From Glandiceps talaboti (taxonomy: Eukaryota; Hemichordata; Enteropneusta; Spengelidae), in the NCBI RefSeq assembly GCF_964340395.1, contig NC_135558.1:3509001-3573000 (forward strand): a stretch of DNA of 64,000 nucleotides. Direction: 5' to 3'. A model generated the notes under the pieces. It was not told the DNA's origin and made no database searches. It was given only the letters and a program-made list of their open reading frames with translations. A program made the translations under genes and the position numbers. Position 1 is the first letter of the stretch; each line of letters starts with the position of its first letter. This document shows positions 47,601 to 55,973 of this stretch, in pieces.

Positions 47601-50600
47601 GAATTTGCAGTCAATAACTTTTGAAAATCTTATTCATGACCTTGACTTTCACTTGTAACAACAAAGTCTGATAATAGTCTTTAGGTCTATTCAGAATATG
47701 CCATAATTTCAGCATGTGGATAACATGTAATTTATTTATCAATTGAAATATTTCTTTCTTCAACAGCAATAACTTGTCCAGCTGTTACTACACCAGTGAA
47801 TGGTAGGAGGACAATAATTAGTCATCCACTGAGTAGAGATGAAATATTCATCCTTGGTGAACAAGTACAGTTCTCATGTAATCCAGGTTACAGGCTAGAA
47901 GGGGCATCACTACTGACATGTACATATAGAGGAGAATGGTCTGACTTGGCACCAGTCTGTCGTGGTAAGTAATCATCACTACTGACATGTACATATAGTG
48001 GAGAATGGTCTGACTTGATCCCAGTCTGTCGTGTTAAGTATATCATAACTACTGATATGTACATATAGAGGAGAATGGTCTGACTTGGTCCCAGTCTGTC
48101 GTGTTAAGTATATCATAACTACTGATATGTACATATAGAGGAGAATGGTCTGACTTGGTCCCAGTCTGTCATGTTAAGTATATCATAACTACTGATATGT
48201 ACATACAGAGGAGAATGGTCTGACTTGGTCCCAGTCTGTCATGTTAAGTATATCATAACTACTGATATGTACATACAGAGGAGAATGGTCTGACTTGGTC
48301 CCAGTCTGTCGTGTTAAGTATATCATGACTACTGATGATGATGTTCATAACCTTTTCGACCCAGAGTGAAAACAAAAGAGAAATTTCCTTGATTTACCTG
48401 CAACATTGCTTTGAATGTTTTTGGTGGGTTTCTTACATCCCTTTTAAGTTTTACCTGTCATCTTTAAAACTTTATAGTACAGCAAACTATTTACATATAT
48501 ACTGCTTTCATTTTTAGCAATGATTAGGTATTGTCCATCGACACACGTGTGGATTAACAATCAAGTGCTTGAGGGCAATGTCATAAATTTCAAAATATAA
48601 CAAATTTTGATCGAAAATTCAATTTTGGGGTTTGGTTTCTATTCCTCAGCAAAATTTTCAAAAATGTACACTTGATTTTTTTTTTCAACGCATGAAATAA
48701 ACAACAATTCATTGCTTTGTACAGTTACAAGATTTCTAAAAATATGACAGATATGAAAAATATATAATTCATATCCACAATGATTGCATATTAAATTATA
48801 TTTTTTGACAAATTGAAAACAAAGAGAATAGTCTTATTTTAACAGCCTGCAGATTTTTATTGCAGAATTTTGCGGAACTAATAATTTGTAGCAGTTTTTC
48901 TTTGGAGGTCATCATAAGTGACATGACGTGCCGTGAGGTGTTAGCTTTGATAATGAAGCTGTATTGTACTAGTTGATATAAAACACTCTTACTGTATTCC
49001 TGGTAGTTAGATGTTCACCCAACATACTTGTGATTTGTTGGCAGAAAACACTTGTTCAAACATTATATCACCTGAAAATGGTCGTTCAGATGGTACCACT
49101 TTAACAGTTGGAGGTAAAAAAACATTTACATGTGATGAAGGCTATGTACTGCAGGGTGTCAAAGAAATTGAATGTACAGAGGACTTATTATGGTCAGCTG
49201 ATGTCCCAACATGTCAAGGTAATTATTTCACCATGTTGTACCAACATGTCAAGGTAATTATTTCACCATGGTGTACCAACATGTCAAGGTAATTATTTCA
49301 CCATGGTGTACCAACATGTCAAGGTAATTAGTTCACCATGGTATACCAACATGTCAAGGTAATTATTTCACCATTGTGTACCAACATGTCAAGGTAATTT
49401 TTTCACCATGGTGTACCAACATGTCAAGGTAATTATTTCACCATGGTGTACCAACATGTCAAGGTAATTATTTCACCATGGTGTACCAACATGTCAAGGT
49501 AATTATTTCACCATGGTGTACTAACATGTCAAGGTAATTATTTCACCATGGTATACCAACATGTCAAGGTAATTATTTCACCATGGTGTACCAACATGTC
49601 AAGGTAATTAGTTCACCATGGTGTACCAACATGTCAAGGTAATTATTTCACCATGGTGTACCAACATGTCAAGGTAATTATTTCACCATGGTGTACCAAC
49701 ATGTCAAGGTAATTATTTCACCATGGTGTACCAACATGTCAAGGTAATTATTTCACCATGGTGTACCAACATGTCAAGGTAATTTTTTCACCATGGTGTA
49801 CCAAATGTCAAGGTATTTAATTCACCATGGTATACCAACATATCAAGGTAATTAGTTCACAATGGTGTACCAACATGTCATGTCAATATGTGATGGTGTA
49901 CCAACCTGTCAAGGTAATTATTTCACCATGGTGTACCAACATGTCAATGTAATTATTTCACCACGGTGTACCAACATGTCAAGGTAATTATTCCACCATG
50001 GTGTACCAACATGTCAAGGTAATTATTTCACCATTGTGTACCAACATGTCAAGGTAATTATTTCACCATGGTATACCAACATGTCAAGGTAATTAATTCA
50101 CCATGGTATACCTGAATATATGAAACTAATCTTACATTGACCAATTAATATACCTGCTAATCATAACTCAGAGATAATTGTAACTTACCACAAGGTATTA
50201 TTTTCACAGCTGAAAATAGATGTGGTGAAAGTATTTGTAATGACTGGGAAATATGTGTGAATGAAGAATGTATATGTAGACCTGCCAGTCATTGCGAAGA
50301 TGGTGATCCTCAACTTATCTGTGGTTCAGATGGTAGAACCTACAGTAGTATGTGTCGTCTGAATGCAACTAAATGTTCACAAAACCAAGATATCTACAAA
50401 GCACATGATGGTAGATGTCCAGAACCGGGTAAGAAGAACATAAGATGTATTAAAATTACAAGTACTTTCACAGGAAATAAACCTTTGGTTAAACTTAAAG
50501 ATTGATAATTGAAATTTAGAAAAAATACACTATTTTAATATATGGCATACATATTAAATCCAAGTGCCTTATATTGATAATGTTTTTCCACAAAATTATG

Positions 50601-50737
50601 CTTCAATGAATCGTAAACTATGCCATTTGGCCAGATAGTCCTCCTTTCTACATTGTCGTAAACATTATGGTGCTGACCATGTTCATTGTTAGCACAACTG
50701 AACTGATAAGGTGCAGTAGTGCTATAGGCATGGCAAA

Positions 50738-50773
<36 letters not shown>

Positions 50774-51690
50774 ACAACTTAGAGTCAAAAAACGCAGGAC
50801 CGATTGCCATGATATTTGGTGGGTGTGTTACCTTGGGTGTCTAGTTGGGAAATTGTTCAAATCAAAATGATGTTAGCACCGGTGTGTGATTTGGGTAAAA
50901 AAATGTGATTTTTGGTCAAAAAACTTTGGTCATAAACTCAAAAACTACCTGGCAGATCAGTTTGAAATTTGGTGGGAACATTCTCAAGGATGTTTAGATT
51001 AAGAATTGTTCATGACATGATGATCCCATTAGTGATATGCAAATTAGGGCTAAAATGTGTCTTTTTGGTCAAAAATCTTAAATTCCACAACTGCTAAGCA
51101 GATTGGGCTGAAATTTAATGGAAATGCATGTGGGGGTGCACAGATGACGAAATATAAAGCATATAATGATTTCATCAGTGATATGCAAATTAGGTGTAAA
51201 AATGTGAATTTTGGTCAAAAAATATCCCAAAAAGTTCTTCGTGAGATGTTTCTAGAAGTGTTATTCTGCAGATTTTCGTCAAAACATTTTACATACATAT
51301 TACATACATTGTAATGTTGAATGTGTATTTTACAGTGGATCAATGTGATGGCTACATATGTGATGACGACAAAGAATGTTATATACATGATGATGGTAAC
51401 CCAGACTGTCAGTGTATTGATGAATGTGATGATGAAGGAGATATAGTTTGTGGTACTAATGGTGCTGTTTACTCAAATATTTGTAATTTACGTGTTGCAA
51501 AGTGTGAAAAACCTAGATTACAAATTGAAGTTGATGAAACTGGGTCAAGTTGTGTCCAGTCAACAAGAGGTATGTACACAAAGAAGAGCAGAATACCATA
51601 CCTTGATTAGCCTGTCTTGGCACTGATGTGTTAACCCTGGTATCGCAATAGCTCTAATATCTTCAGCTTGTCCTTATCCCCATATCAAAT

Positions 51691-51759
<69 letters not shown>

Positions 51760-54700
51760 AAATATACCTAGCAATAAGATCATGCCCATAGCAACAGTTA
51801 AACAATGGTGTGTATTGCAAAAAATAAAAACATGGATGGATAGACAGGTGGATAAATATTTAAGAAATGATCCCTTGTTTGCCTACCAACAAGACCATGC
51901 CCATAGCAACAGCCTATGGCTATGTATATTGTAAAAACATTGTAAAGACATGATGGGTTAGGCAGGTAGATAATAGTCCAAAACAACTACACAATATAAT
52001 CATCCAGCAACTAATAAACTGCACATTGTAATGTTTAATAATGGTGCATATTGTTTGGGTATATTGATTGGTATGTGGATAAACATTCTTTTTAACTATC
52101 ACAAATTTTACAGTTATGCTACAATGCCATTGGCACATTTTTTTTTTATGTATAAGGTTACAAAATCTACAGTTGGTCAATATTATTTCACATTGTTTAA
52201 GTAAAATACACAGTAGTAAATTGTTTTAATTATTTCTCAAAAATAGCCAGTTATCAGCCTTGTATAAACACTTTAACTTTGGATAAATCCATGTATTGTT
52301 CATCATTGCTAAATTTTTTCCAACTGAAATATTATGATCGATGTCATAATTTCATTATTGCTAAATTGTCTTTCTTTTTAGTCTCCCAAAGGTGGGACTA
52401 TTACAATGGGCTTCATTCATCTGTGTGTCCATAATATGTCATTTCTCAGATATGCAATATCTGATTTCTTTCAAACATGGCACAAAGATGACATATAATA
52501 TGGGACATATGCATGCCACTTTCTTTTGTGACATATGCAAATTTGTGAGAATGGCAGCCATATCTGTAATTTAAAATCATTATTTATAGCATAACTCAAA
52601 AACTAATACATAGATACTCCATTCCAATGTCTATCCTTATCAAAAGACATTAACCTTTGACCTTGACCTTCAGGGTCAATTATCAAAATCTAGCCATTTT
52701 TTGCCCATCACAGACAGTTTGTCATATTCATTTGTTGCCAGTTTCTTTTAAATCACGTCCACTTATCCCCAAGTGACGGTTGACATCATTGACCTGGGTC
52801 AGTTATCAAATTCAAGCTATGTCTTGCATATTGCAGAAAGTCTTTAGCATTTACATGTGGCCAATTTCTTCCAAAATGATGTCTGAAAGTAACGTAGAAC
52901 AAGAGAAATATATAATACATGCATTACTTTTGGAGTTCACATAACTTTTAACTGAATGGTGGCCATATTTGTAGTGACCAATCATGATTTACTGCATAAC
53001 TCAAAAACTAGAATACATGGAGACTCCATTCAAGTGTCTATCCCTATATTATTAGGTGAAAACTTTCTTTGCAAACCTTGACATTGACCTTCATGGTCAG
53101 TTATCAAAATATCTACTCATTGAATATTTATTTGTTGCCACGTTTCTTTTAAATAGTTCCACCATTCAGTCATATATAAGTAAAGTATTAGAGGGGGCTG
53201 TGTCATCTACAAAGACTTGTTTTATCAGAAACAGAGGAACTACCAGTAAACGATCTTATACTACAGTATGTCATACATCTGGGTTTATAACTTCATTATT
53301 GTTAAATTTAAATTTTCTTTCCGTTTTAGTAGAAATAGAAGTAGTACCACGAGTACATGATCTACAGTATGTCACATCCAGGGTCATAATTTCGCTATTG
53401 TTAAATTTTTAATTTTCTTTCTCTTTTTATCAAAAACAGAAGTCATAATACCAGTAAATGATCCGGCATGTCATGCATCATGTGCACTAGACAGCAGACT
53501 GACTGCATGTCAACGTGTAACTGATGGAGAAAGTTTTGGTGAGTCTAATAAATCAACAACTTTTAACACTTTAAACGCTAGCTGATACCCTTTTTTAGGG
53601 TACAGTTACACAGACTTTAGACTAGAAACCAAGTCCTGAAAGAGTTGATTATTAGAAATATTATTACTTAGACTTTTTCTAGTAAGTATATGTAGTCACT
53701 CACACCAGGCTACTCATCTTTTTCCATCAGAGTGAATAGTTTCAGCATATACTAAATATAACACTATTTTTAGTGCTCCAATATGTAAATTGAGGTCACT
53801 ATGCATGGATCAATAGTCAATACCATGTGATACAATCTTAGCCAATCACTGAAGGCTATATGAACATGATGTGTTATAGATACTATTACTACATCTATAT
53901 GCAGCCCTCAAAGTCACTACAGCTGTTGTTGTATACTTGACCTGAATGTTAGCCCCCTTTGCACATAATTCTCCAAGGGGAAGGGGAGAGTTTGTTATTA
54001 TAATGGCTTCCCTGTGTTTATATGAAATGGCTTTCAATCCTGATACAATGCTTATGTACTAATCCTAAAGGGGCTATATACACATCATTTTGTTTCATGA
54101 CATTATTAAATTTAACCAAATGATAGCCATATTATAGTAAAAATCACTATTTACTGCATAACATAAAAACTGTTATCAAAAAGACCCCTTAAGGTGTCCA
54201 CTTATATTTGTTTAAATAAAAAAAGCCAAATAAAAATAGCATGCTTTTTCATACAGAAAAGCAACAAAAGAAAGTGACACATAAAACAAAGTTGATATGA
54301 CTAAATTACACAAAACCACTGTGACAATGGTTGTTTGCAGATAGAGAATCGTGTATTTTAGGGATATTTAAAAAAAATGTCTTACTAATAGTCTTCACCA
54401 ACTGACAAAATGTCATGTAAATGAAGCTCATGGTTATGTGATGAGTCACCTGACTTATGTGAGGTCAGTGCACTGTAGTCTCCACTTGATTGAATTACTT
54501 GTTACAGTAATAATTGAAACTTTTTGTGTTTTTGTTTTAGTTGTTGCGGTGAATTTGACAAGTATTACAGAATCCATTGATGCATATAACCTCAATGTTA
54601 AAGTACTCAGGGCATGGCCTACAGATGGTAGACCAATCACAGTTGGTGAGACAGAATACATCAGAGCACCAAAAAGAAAACAAGATGGTTGCCAGTGTCC

Positions 54701-54863
54701 ACCAATAGAATTCAATGGTACGCCAACTAATTGGATTATATTTGGAACTGTAGACAGTGGTAATCTACAGGTCGGAGGTCATAACTATGTGAAATTGTTA
54801 GATACAAATGAGGGGAATCTACTGGAATATGACTGTCCAAATCTATTTGCATTTGGAGGATAA
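32515..54863 (+). CDS. CCP(9)-Ig-CCP(2)-FIM(2)-NTR extracellular protein (spliced, 5' end not found)
   Basis: Sixteen exons: 32515-32712, 34501-34683, 35690-35881, 38289-38492, 39642-39818, 40645-40869, 41265-41459, 42566-42784, 44199-44408, 46081-46398, 47767-47964, 49045-49218, 50210-50428, 51336-51569, 53440-53538 and 54541-54863 (TAA). Every internal exon is phase 1-1. The tail CCP-CCP-FIM-FIM is the order found at the C terminus of complement C6 and C7. Here it is followed by an NTR domain, the fold also used as the C345C domain of C3/C4/C5. No MACPF, TSP1 or LDLa exon is present, so it is not a C6/C7 ortholog. No signal-peptide exon was found upstream; it may be a continuation of the gene at 9646. 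The polyadenylation signal is at 55345. Confidence 0.78.
32750..33115. mobile_element. Interspersed palindromic repeat, copy 1
   Basis: Internally inverted segments (GGTATTTGTATGAGTGCTTG and its near complement around 32865) and a tail with TGCATATCATTTGCATG and ACTACATGTAGTAATAGTAG. It is homologous to 42056-42440. Confidence 0.6.
33205..33575. mobile_element. Foldback DNA element with about 88-bp TIRs
   Basis: Arms at about 33205-33291 and 33487-33575 are reverse complements (GTCAAAATCGGTACATACAC and its complement, GAGCGATC, AGACAACTAAA). They enclose about 195 bp without a transposase. A non-autonomous element. Confidence 0.75.
34501..34683 (+). CDS. CCP exon B (lacks the conserved Trp)
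   Basis: The acceptor is ttctatacag and the donor GCAG|GTAAAT; 183 bp, phase 1-1. Cysteines are in ASCIVGA, YQCDDGYELRG, VWCDNG and PECVA. The usual tryptophan before Cys4 is phenylalanine (GQFGELPEC). Confidence 0.88.
34700..34868. repeat. Inverted GGAATCT/AGATTCC repeats forming a hairpin
   Basis: CTGGAATCTGG-type units at about 34704-34742 are complementary to the ATTCCAGATTCCAG units at about 34832-34868. They flank an AT-rich loop of about 90 bp. It starts some 20 bp after the donor of CCP exon B. Confidence 0.75.
35560..35642. repeat. (CA)n microsatellite
   Basis: Interrupted once by GTGCGTGCGCG; it ends 47 bp before the acceptor of CCP exon C. Confidence 0.95.
35690..35881 (+). CDS. 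CCP exon C
   Basis: The acceptor is gtgtttcag and the donor GAAG|GTAAAT; 192 bp, phase 1-1. Cysteines are in APCNSF, FDCQSSSYEVNG, RVCQFG and PDCVE, with the VWTG tryptophan. Confidence 0.89.
36129..36297. mobile_element. Short TIR element
   Basis: The ends CATGTTGACTGATG...GGCAACATCATATG and their reverse complement at 36262-36297 pair over about 33 bp. Inside is a duplicated GGGAAACAGTCTGTGT string. Confidence 0.6.
37371..37935 (+). mobile_element. Interspersed repeat, ATGGCAGCCAT family (three monomers)
   Basis: It opens with GTCCTCGCCGGACGAAGTCC and (GTCC)n. Three tandem monomers of roughly 125 bp follow, each with CGATCCAATATGGC, GGCAGCCATTTTGTTTG and AAAGCCATAACTCAGACATG. Confidence 0.7.
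38170..38191. repeat. Poly-C run
   Basis: About 22 consecutive C, flanked by two copies of GTATCCAGATCCAGA near 38127 and 38233. It lies about 100 bp before the CCP exon D acceptor. Confidence 0.9.
38289..38492 (+). CDS. CCP exon D
   Basis: The acceptor is atgtatatag and the donor CCAA|GTAAGT; 204 bp, phase 1-1. Cysteines are in ASCPLD, YGCQDGYEMEG, IRCWFG and PECKP, with the RWHP tryptophan. Confidence 0.89.
39642..39818 (+). CDS. CCP exon E (lacks the conserved Trp)
   Basis: The acceptor is ataattacag and the donor GAAG|GTAAGG; 177 bp, phase 1-1. Cysteines are in ERCLLP, FNCLDNK, ISCLNG and PRCME. The tryptophan is replaced by phenylalanine (GDFIPT), and the usual GY after Cys2 is missing, so this is a diverged CCP. 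Confidence 0.83.
40130..40497 (+). mobile_element. 3' end of a non-LTR retrotransposon ORF (dead)
   Basis: The frame gives YEDRLRELKL, RRIRADLLEVYKLFHG, TRGHSLKLFKDRSRLDIRK and FFSQRVADIWNTLPE, the conserved C-terminal block after reverse transcriptase in many LINEs. The preceding QRRFTRMIPQLG is in another frame with a stop, so the copy is 5'-truncated and frameshifted. It lies in the intron between CCP exons E and F. Confidence 0.8.
40645..40869 (+). CDS. CCP exon F (long)
   Basis: The acceptor is tacaaacag and the donor CAAG|GTGATT; 225 bp, phase 1-1. Cysteines are in APCEIS, FGCFDGFVLENG, HVCHNG and PECKQ, with the RWST tryptophan. An insertion of about ten residues sits before Cys4. Confidence 0.87.
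41265..41459 (+). CDS. CCP exon G
   Basis: The acceptor is catatcag and the donor ATCA|GTATGT; 195 bp, phase 1-1. Cysteines are in EGCTPL, FDCDPGYDLYG, LVCDSL and PVCRI, with the EWLGG tryptophan. Confidence 0.89.
42056..42440. mobile_element. Interspersed palindromic repeat, copy 2
   Basis: It is homologous to 32750-33115: GGTATTTGCATGAGTACTTG, CAGTGTTCTCTG with a complementary AGAAACACTG-like arm, and ATTTGCATGCAGATATG. It ends shortly before CCP exon H. Confidence 0.6.
42566..42784 (+). CDS. CCP exon H
   Basis: The acceptor is ttcattgcag and the donor TGTG|GTATGT; 219 bp, phase 1-1. A short acidic linker (GQTNPEDSDR) precedes a CCP with cysteines in RSCTKL, FSCFSNYRLDG, TECQDG and PTC, and the RWIH tryptophan. 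It has no in-frame ATG near its start and is easily missed. Confidence 0.87.
43552..44110. repeat. Composite minisatellite (GTGTAGAATATATTGCATGT units)
   Basis: Units of about 37 bp (GTGTAGAATATATTGCATGT, then ACAAGTGAATGC) alternate with ATTGAATGCATGTGAGGCCA units. Long minus-strand frames across it encode only repeats of THSLVHAIYSTRI and are not genes. Confidence 0.9.
44199..44408 (+). CDS. CCP exon I
   Basis: The acceptor is gtatatcccag and the donor TGTG|GTACGT; 210 bp, phase 1-1. Cysteines are in TRLCHRP, TQRCTDIF, RTCYNG and AAVC, with the QWTN tryptophan. NVT is an N-glycosylation site. Confidence 0.87.
45345..45746. repeat. Minisatellite, exactly 80-bp unit, 5 copies
   Basis: Units starting AAGGCATGTTGTTATGCAAT repeat at 45345, 45425, 45505, 45585 and 45665 with almost no differences, which implies recent expansion or homogenisation. 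Confidence 0.95.
45776..45940. mobile_element. Palindromic element, arms about 55 bp
   Basis: AAATGACAAGAACTTGCTTC on the left pairs with GAAGCAAGTTCTTGTCATTT on the right, and GTTGAGTTTAAAACTTTT pairs inside it. The loop is about 55 bp. It follows the 80-bp array directly. Confidence 0.75.
46081..46398 (+). CDS. Immunoglobulin-like domain exon
   Basis: The acceptor is tttcctgtag and the donor CAAG|GTAAGC; 318 bp, phase 1-1. Core residues are LYIDC (B strand), VNWYR (C strand Trp) and SDTYTCKRK (F strand Y-x-C). It is a single Ig fold inside the CCP string. Confidence 0.85.
47150..47660 (+). mobile_element. Interspersed repeat, ATGGCAGCCAT family (decayed)
   Basis: Degenerate matches include GCACATGACTTAATTCCGC, a CATATTTGTCATTAAAAATG block, ATTCAAGTATCTATAGCC and TTGACCTTCATATTTAAGTTCAAGTT-like strings. 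Confidence 0.4.
47767..47964 (+). CDS. CCP exon K
   Basis: The acceptor is cttcaacag and the donor CGTG|GTAAGT; 198 bp, phase 1-1. Cysteines are in ITCPAV, FSCNPGYRLEG, LTCTYRG and PVCR, with the EWSD tryptophan. It is the first of the CCP pair preceding the FIM modules. Five copies of its 3' end follow. Confidence 0.9.
47965..48335 (+). repeat. 70-bp array made from the CCP K exon end, 5 copies
   Basis: Copies at 48001, 48071, 48141, 48211 and 48281 (position of GAGAATGGTCTGAC, true exon 47931) repeat about 54 exon bases plus the junction. All five read CGTGTTAAGT or CATGTTAAGT where the real donor is CGTG|GTAAGT, so the GT at the homologous position is lost in each. Confidence 0.93.
49045..49218 (+). 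CDS. CCP exon L
   Basis: The acceptor is ttgttggcag and the donor CAAG|GTAATT; 174 bp, phase 1-1. Cysteines are in NTCSNI, FTCDEGYVLQG, IECTED and PTCQ, with the LWSA tryptophan. Its final 13 bases and donor seed the array that follows. Confidence 0.9.
49219..50117 (+). repeat. 35-bp array made from the CCP L exon end and donor, about 25 copies
   Basis: The unit is GTAATTATTTCACCATGGTG plus TACCAACATGTCAAG. The string CCAACATGTCAAG|GTAATT is the last 13 exon bases plus the authentic 5' splice site. Most copies keep it intact; a few carry GTAATTT, GTATTT or TCAATGTAATT. The 35-bp period shifts frame at every copy. Confidence 0.95.
50210..50428 (+). CDS. FIM/follistatin-Kazal module 1 exon
   Basis: The acceptor is attttcacag and the donor CCGG|GTAAGA; 219 bp, phase 1-1. 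A short FOLN-like part (CGESICNDWEICVNEECIC) leads into a Kazal-type fold with ICGSDGRTYSSMCRLNATKC and GRC. This combined module is called FIM in complement C6, C7 and factor I; agrin and follistatin have similar units. Confidence 0.87.
50741..51240 (+). repeat. Interspersed repeat seeded on (GT)n
   Basis: It begins with (GT)n at 50741-50771, then GACAACTTAGAGTCAAAAAA and repeated ATATTTGGTGGG, TTGTTCATGACATGATGATC and GATATGCAAATTAGG phrases shared with 14828-15230 and, on the minus strand, 5150-5670. Confidence 0.6.
51336..51569 (+). CDS. FIM/follistatin-Kazal module 2 exon
   Basis: The acceptor is attttacag and the donor AGAG|GTATGT; 234 bp, phase 1-1. It encodes DQCDGYICDDDKECYI, CQCIDECDDEGD and the Kazal core VCGTNGAVYSNICNLRVAKC. 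It is strongly acidic compared with module 1. Confidence 0.87.
51703..51757. repeat. (GT)n microsatellite
   Basis: About 27 GT units preceded by a short (AT)n. Confidence 0.95.
52379..53222 (+). mobile_element. Interspersed repeat, ATGGCAGCCAT family (long copy)
   Basis: It starts GTCTCCCAAAGGTGGGACTA and includes two monomers with ATGGCAGCCATAT or ATGGTGGCCATAT, TTGACCTTGACCTTCAGGGT blocks and the tail GTCATCTACAAAGACTTGTT. It sits between copies of the NTR exon's intron-side repeat, apparently interrupting that array. Confidence 0.7.
53216..53439 (+). repeat. Tandem copies of the NTR-exon acceptor region
   Basis: Two imperfect upstream copies of about 110 bp each repeat the intron end (TATTGTTAAATTT, TTTTCTTTC) plus the first 40 or so exon bases. 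Examples are CCAGTAAACGATC and CCACGAGTACATGATC against the true CCAGTAAATGATC. A further intron-side copy lies at about 52335-52378. Confidence 0.75.
53440..53538 (+). CDS. NTR domain, first exon
   Basis: The acceptor is caaaaacag and the donor TTTG|GTGAGT; 99 bp, phase 1-1. It encodes CHASCALDSRLTACQRVTDG, matching the cysteine-rich start expected of an NTR fold. It is short and lacks a nearby ATG, so it is easily missed. Confidence 0.78.
54541..54863 (+). CDS. NTR (C345C-like) domain, terminal exon
   Basis: The acceptor is ttgttttag; phase 1, TAA at 54861-54863. Typical NTR features are LNVKVLRAWPTDGRPITVGE, the C-x-C pair (DGCQCPP), WIIFGTVDSG and a closing DCPN cysteine. NTR domains occur in netrins, TIMPs, WFIKKN proteins and complement C3/C4/C5. 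Confidence 0.83.
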
Positions 54864-54932
54864 TGATGTATACATATGTCGTGAATGTGAACCATCAATG
54901 TATGAAAATTCATCCATTGATGCGATAAATAA

Positions 54933-55127
54933 ATGATTAAAATATGCAAATATGGAAAGTATTATTACCGTACTTCTTTCAACAAAGTTGGATGGAGATA
55001 TCTCAATTCTGATGAAACTTTGCCTATGAGACAAGTATCTGTTAGATTTGAAGGAGATCTGATTCAGAATCTAGTAGATTTGAATGAAGATAATCTCATG
55101 ACTGCATTGCCTATGAATTTAGAGTAA
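54933..55127 (+). other. Open frame in the 3' region of unknown status
   Basis: A 64-codon frame from ATG (KICKYGKYYYRTSFNKVGW ... LIQNLVDLNEDNLMTALP) lies 70 bp after the NTR stop and before the polyadenylation signal. The composition looks protein-like, but no splice border or family supports it. Probably untranslated, possibly remnant coding sequence. Confidence 0.2.
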
Positions 55128-55344
55128 TATTACAAACTAAAGTGATTTTTTATCAAGTTGCAAGTTTGATTTGCTTGGATATAATATAAATGGTACAATT
55201 AGAACCAGTATTATTAACATTCACTGACACTTAAACATCATTACACTGATGACGTCTGAGTGATTTAGATTCCAAAAATGGTAAATTTACCGATTATTAC
55301 ACTGACATCATAACAATACCATAATACTACAACCGTATGAGTAC

Positions 55345-55350
55345 AATAAA
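55345..55350 (+). terminator. Candidate polyadenylation signal of the NTR-ending gene
   Basis: AATAAA 482 bases after the stop codon at 54863. Confidence 0.5.
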
Positions 55351-55973
55351 GAGAAACCAAACGTATTGTCAATCACTGGGTTGATTAATAAACTTTCCTG
55401 TTCAAATTTTCAAAGTTTTGCTAATCAAAGTATCAATTGGATAGTCTGCAGGCTAATATTTGGAGAGAAGTGCATGGTGTATGACTATCAGTGTGACGTA
55501 CTAAAGTATTTTGTAAGAGTGCTAATTCTGGTTTTCTATGCAGCTGTACTTACAAGCAAAAGGAGTTAAATTGTAGAAAATAACACAAGCACAAGTACGG
55601 ACACTTCAATTCCCATACTAGCACTCACACAACACAGGTTTCTGTGTATGTTTTTCAGAAAAGAGCAATTTTCATACAGATGTAACTGCTTGCTCATGAT
55701 TTTGTTTTGAAATGCTTTTGTGGTCATTTGTATACAGGTATGTAATAATGTTATTGGTCCTGCAATGCAGTGCTAATAGCATGCACATGCAGCAATATGT
55801 TGTAATCTACCGGTATGGTACATATAGTCTAATTGTAGTTTAAATTACTTTTCTTTACATAACAATTTATATACATCATGTGATACATTTCACAAAGTGT
55901 TTGCTATACATATATGCTATTAATGATGGTAATGAAAATTCAAAGTCAATGTGTTTTTGTCAAACTGTCTTGA

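Noticed and set aside
49219-50117. CRISPR-like array
   Set aside because: The 35-bp units are contiguous without variable spacers, the DNA is animal, and the unit is an exon-end copy.
50535-50870. Short frames on both strands around 50.7 kb
   Set aside because: They run through the (GT)n seed of an interspersed repeat.
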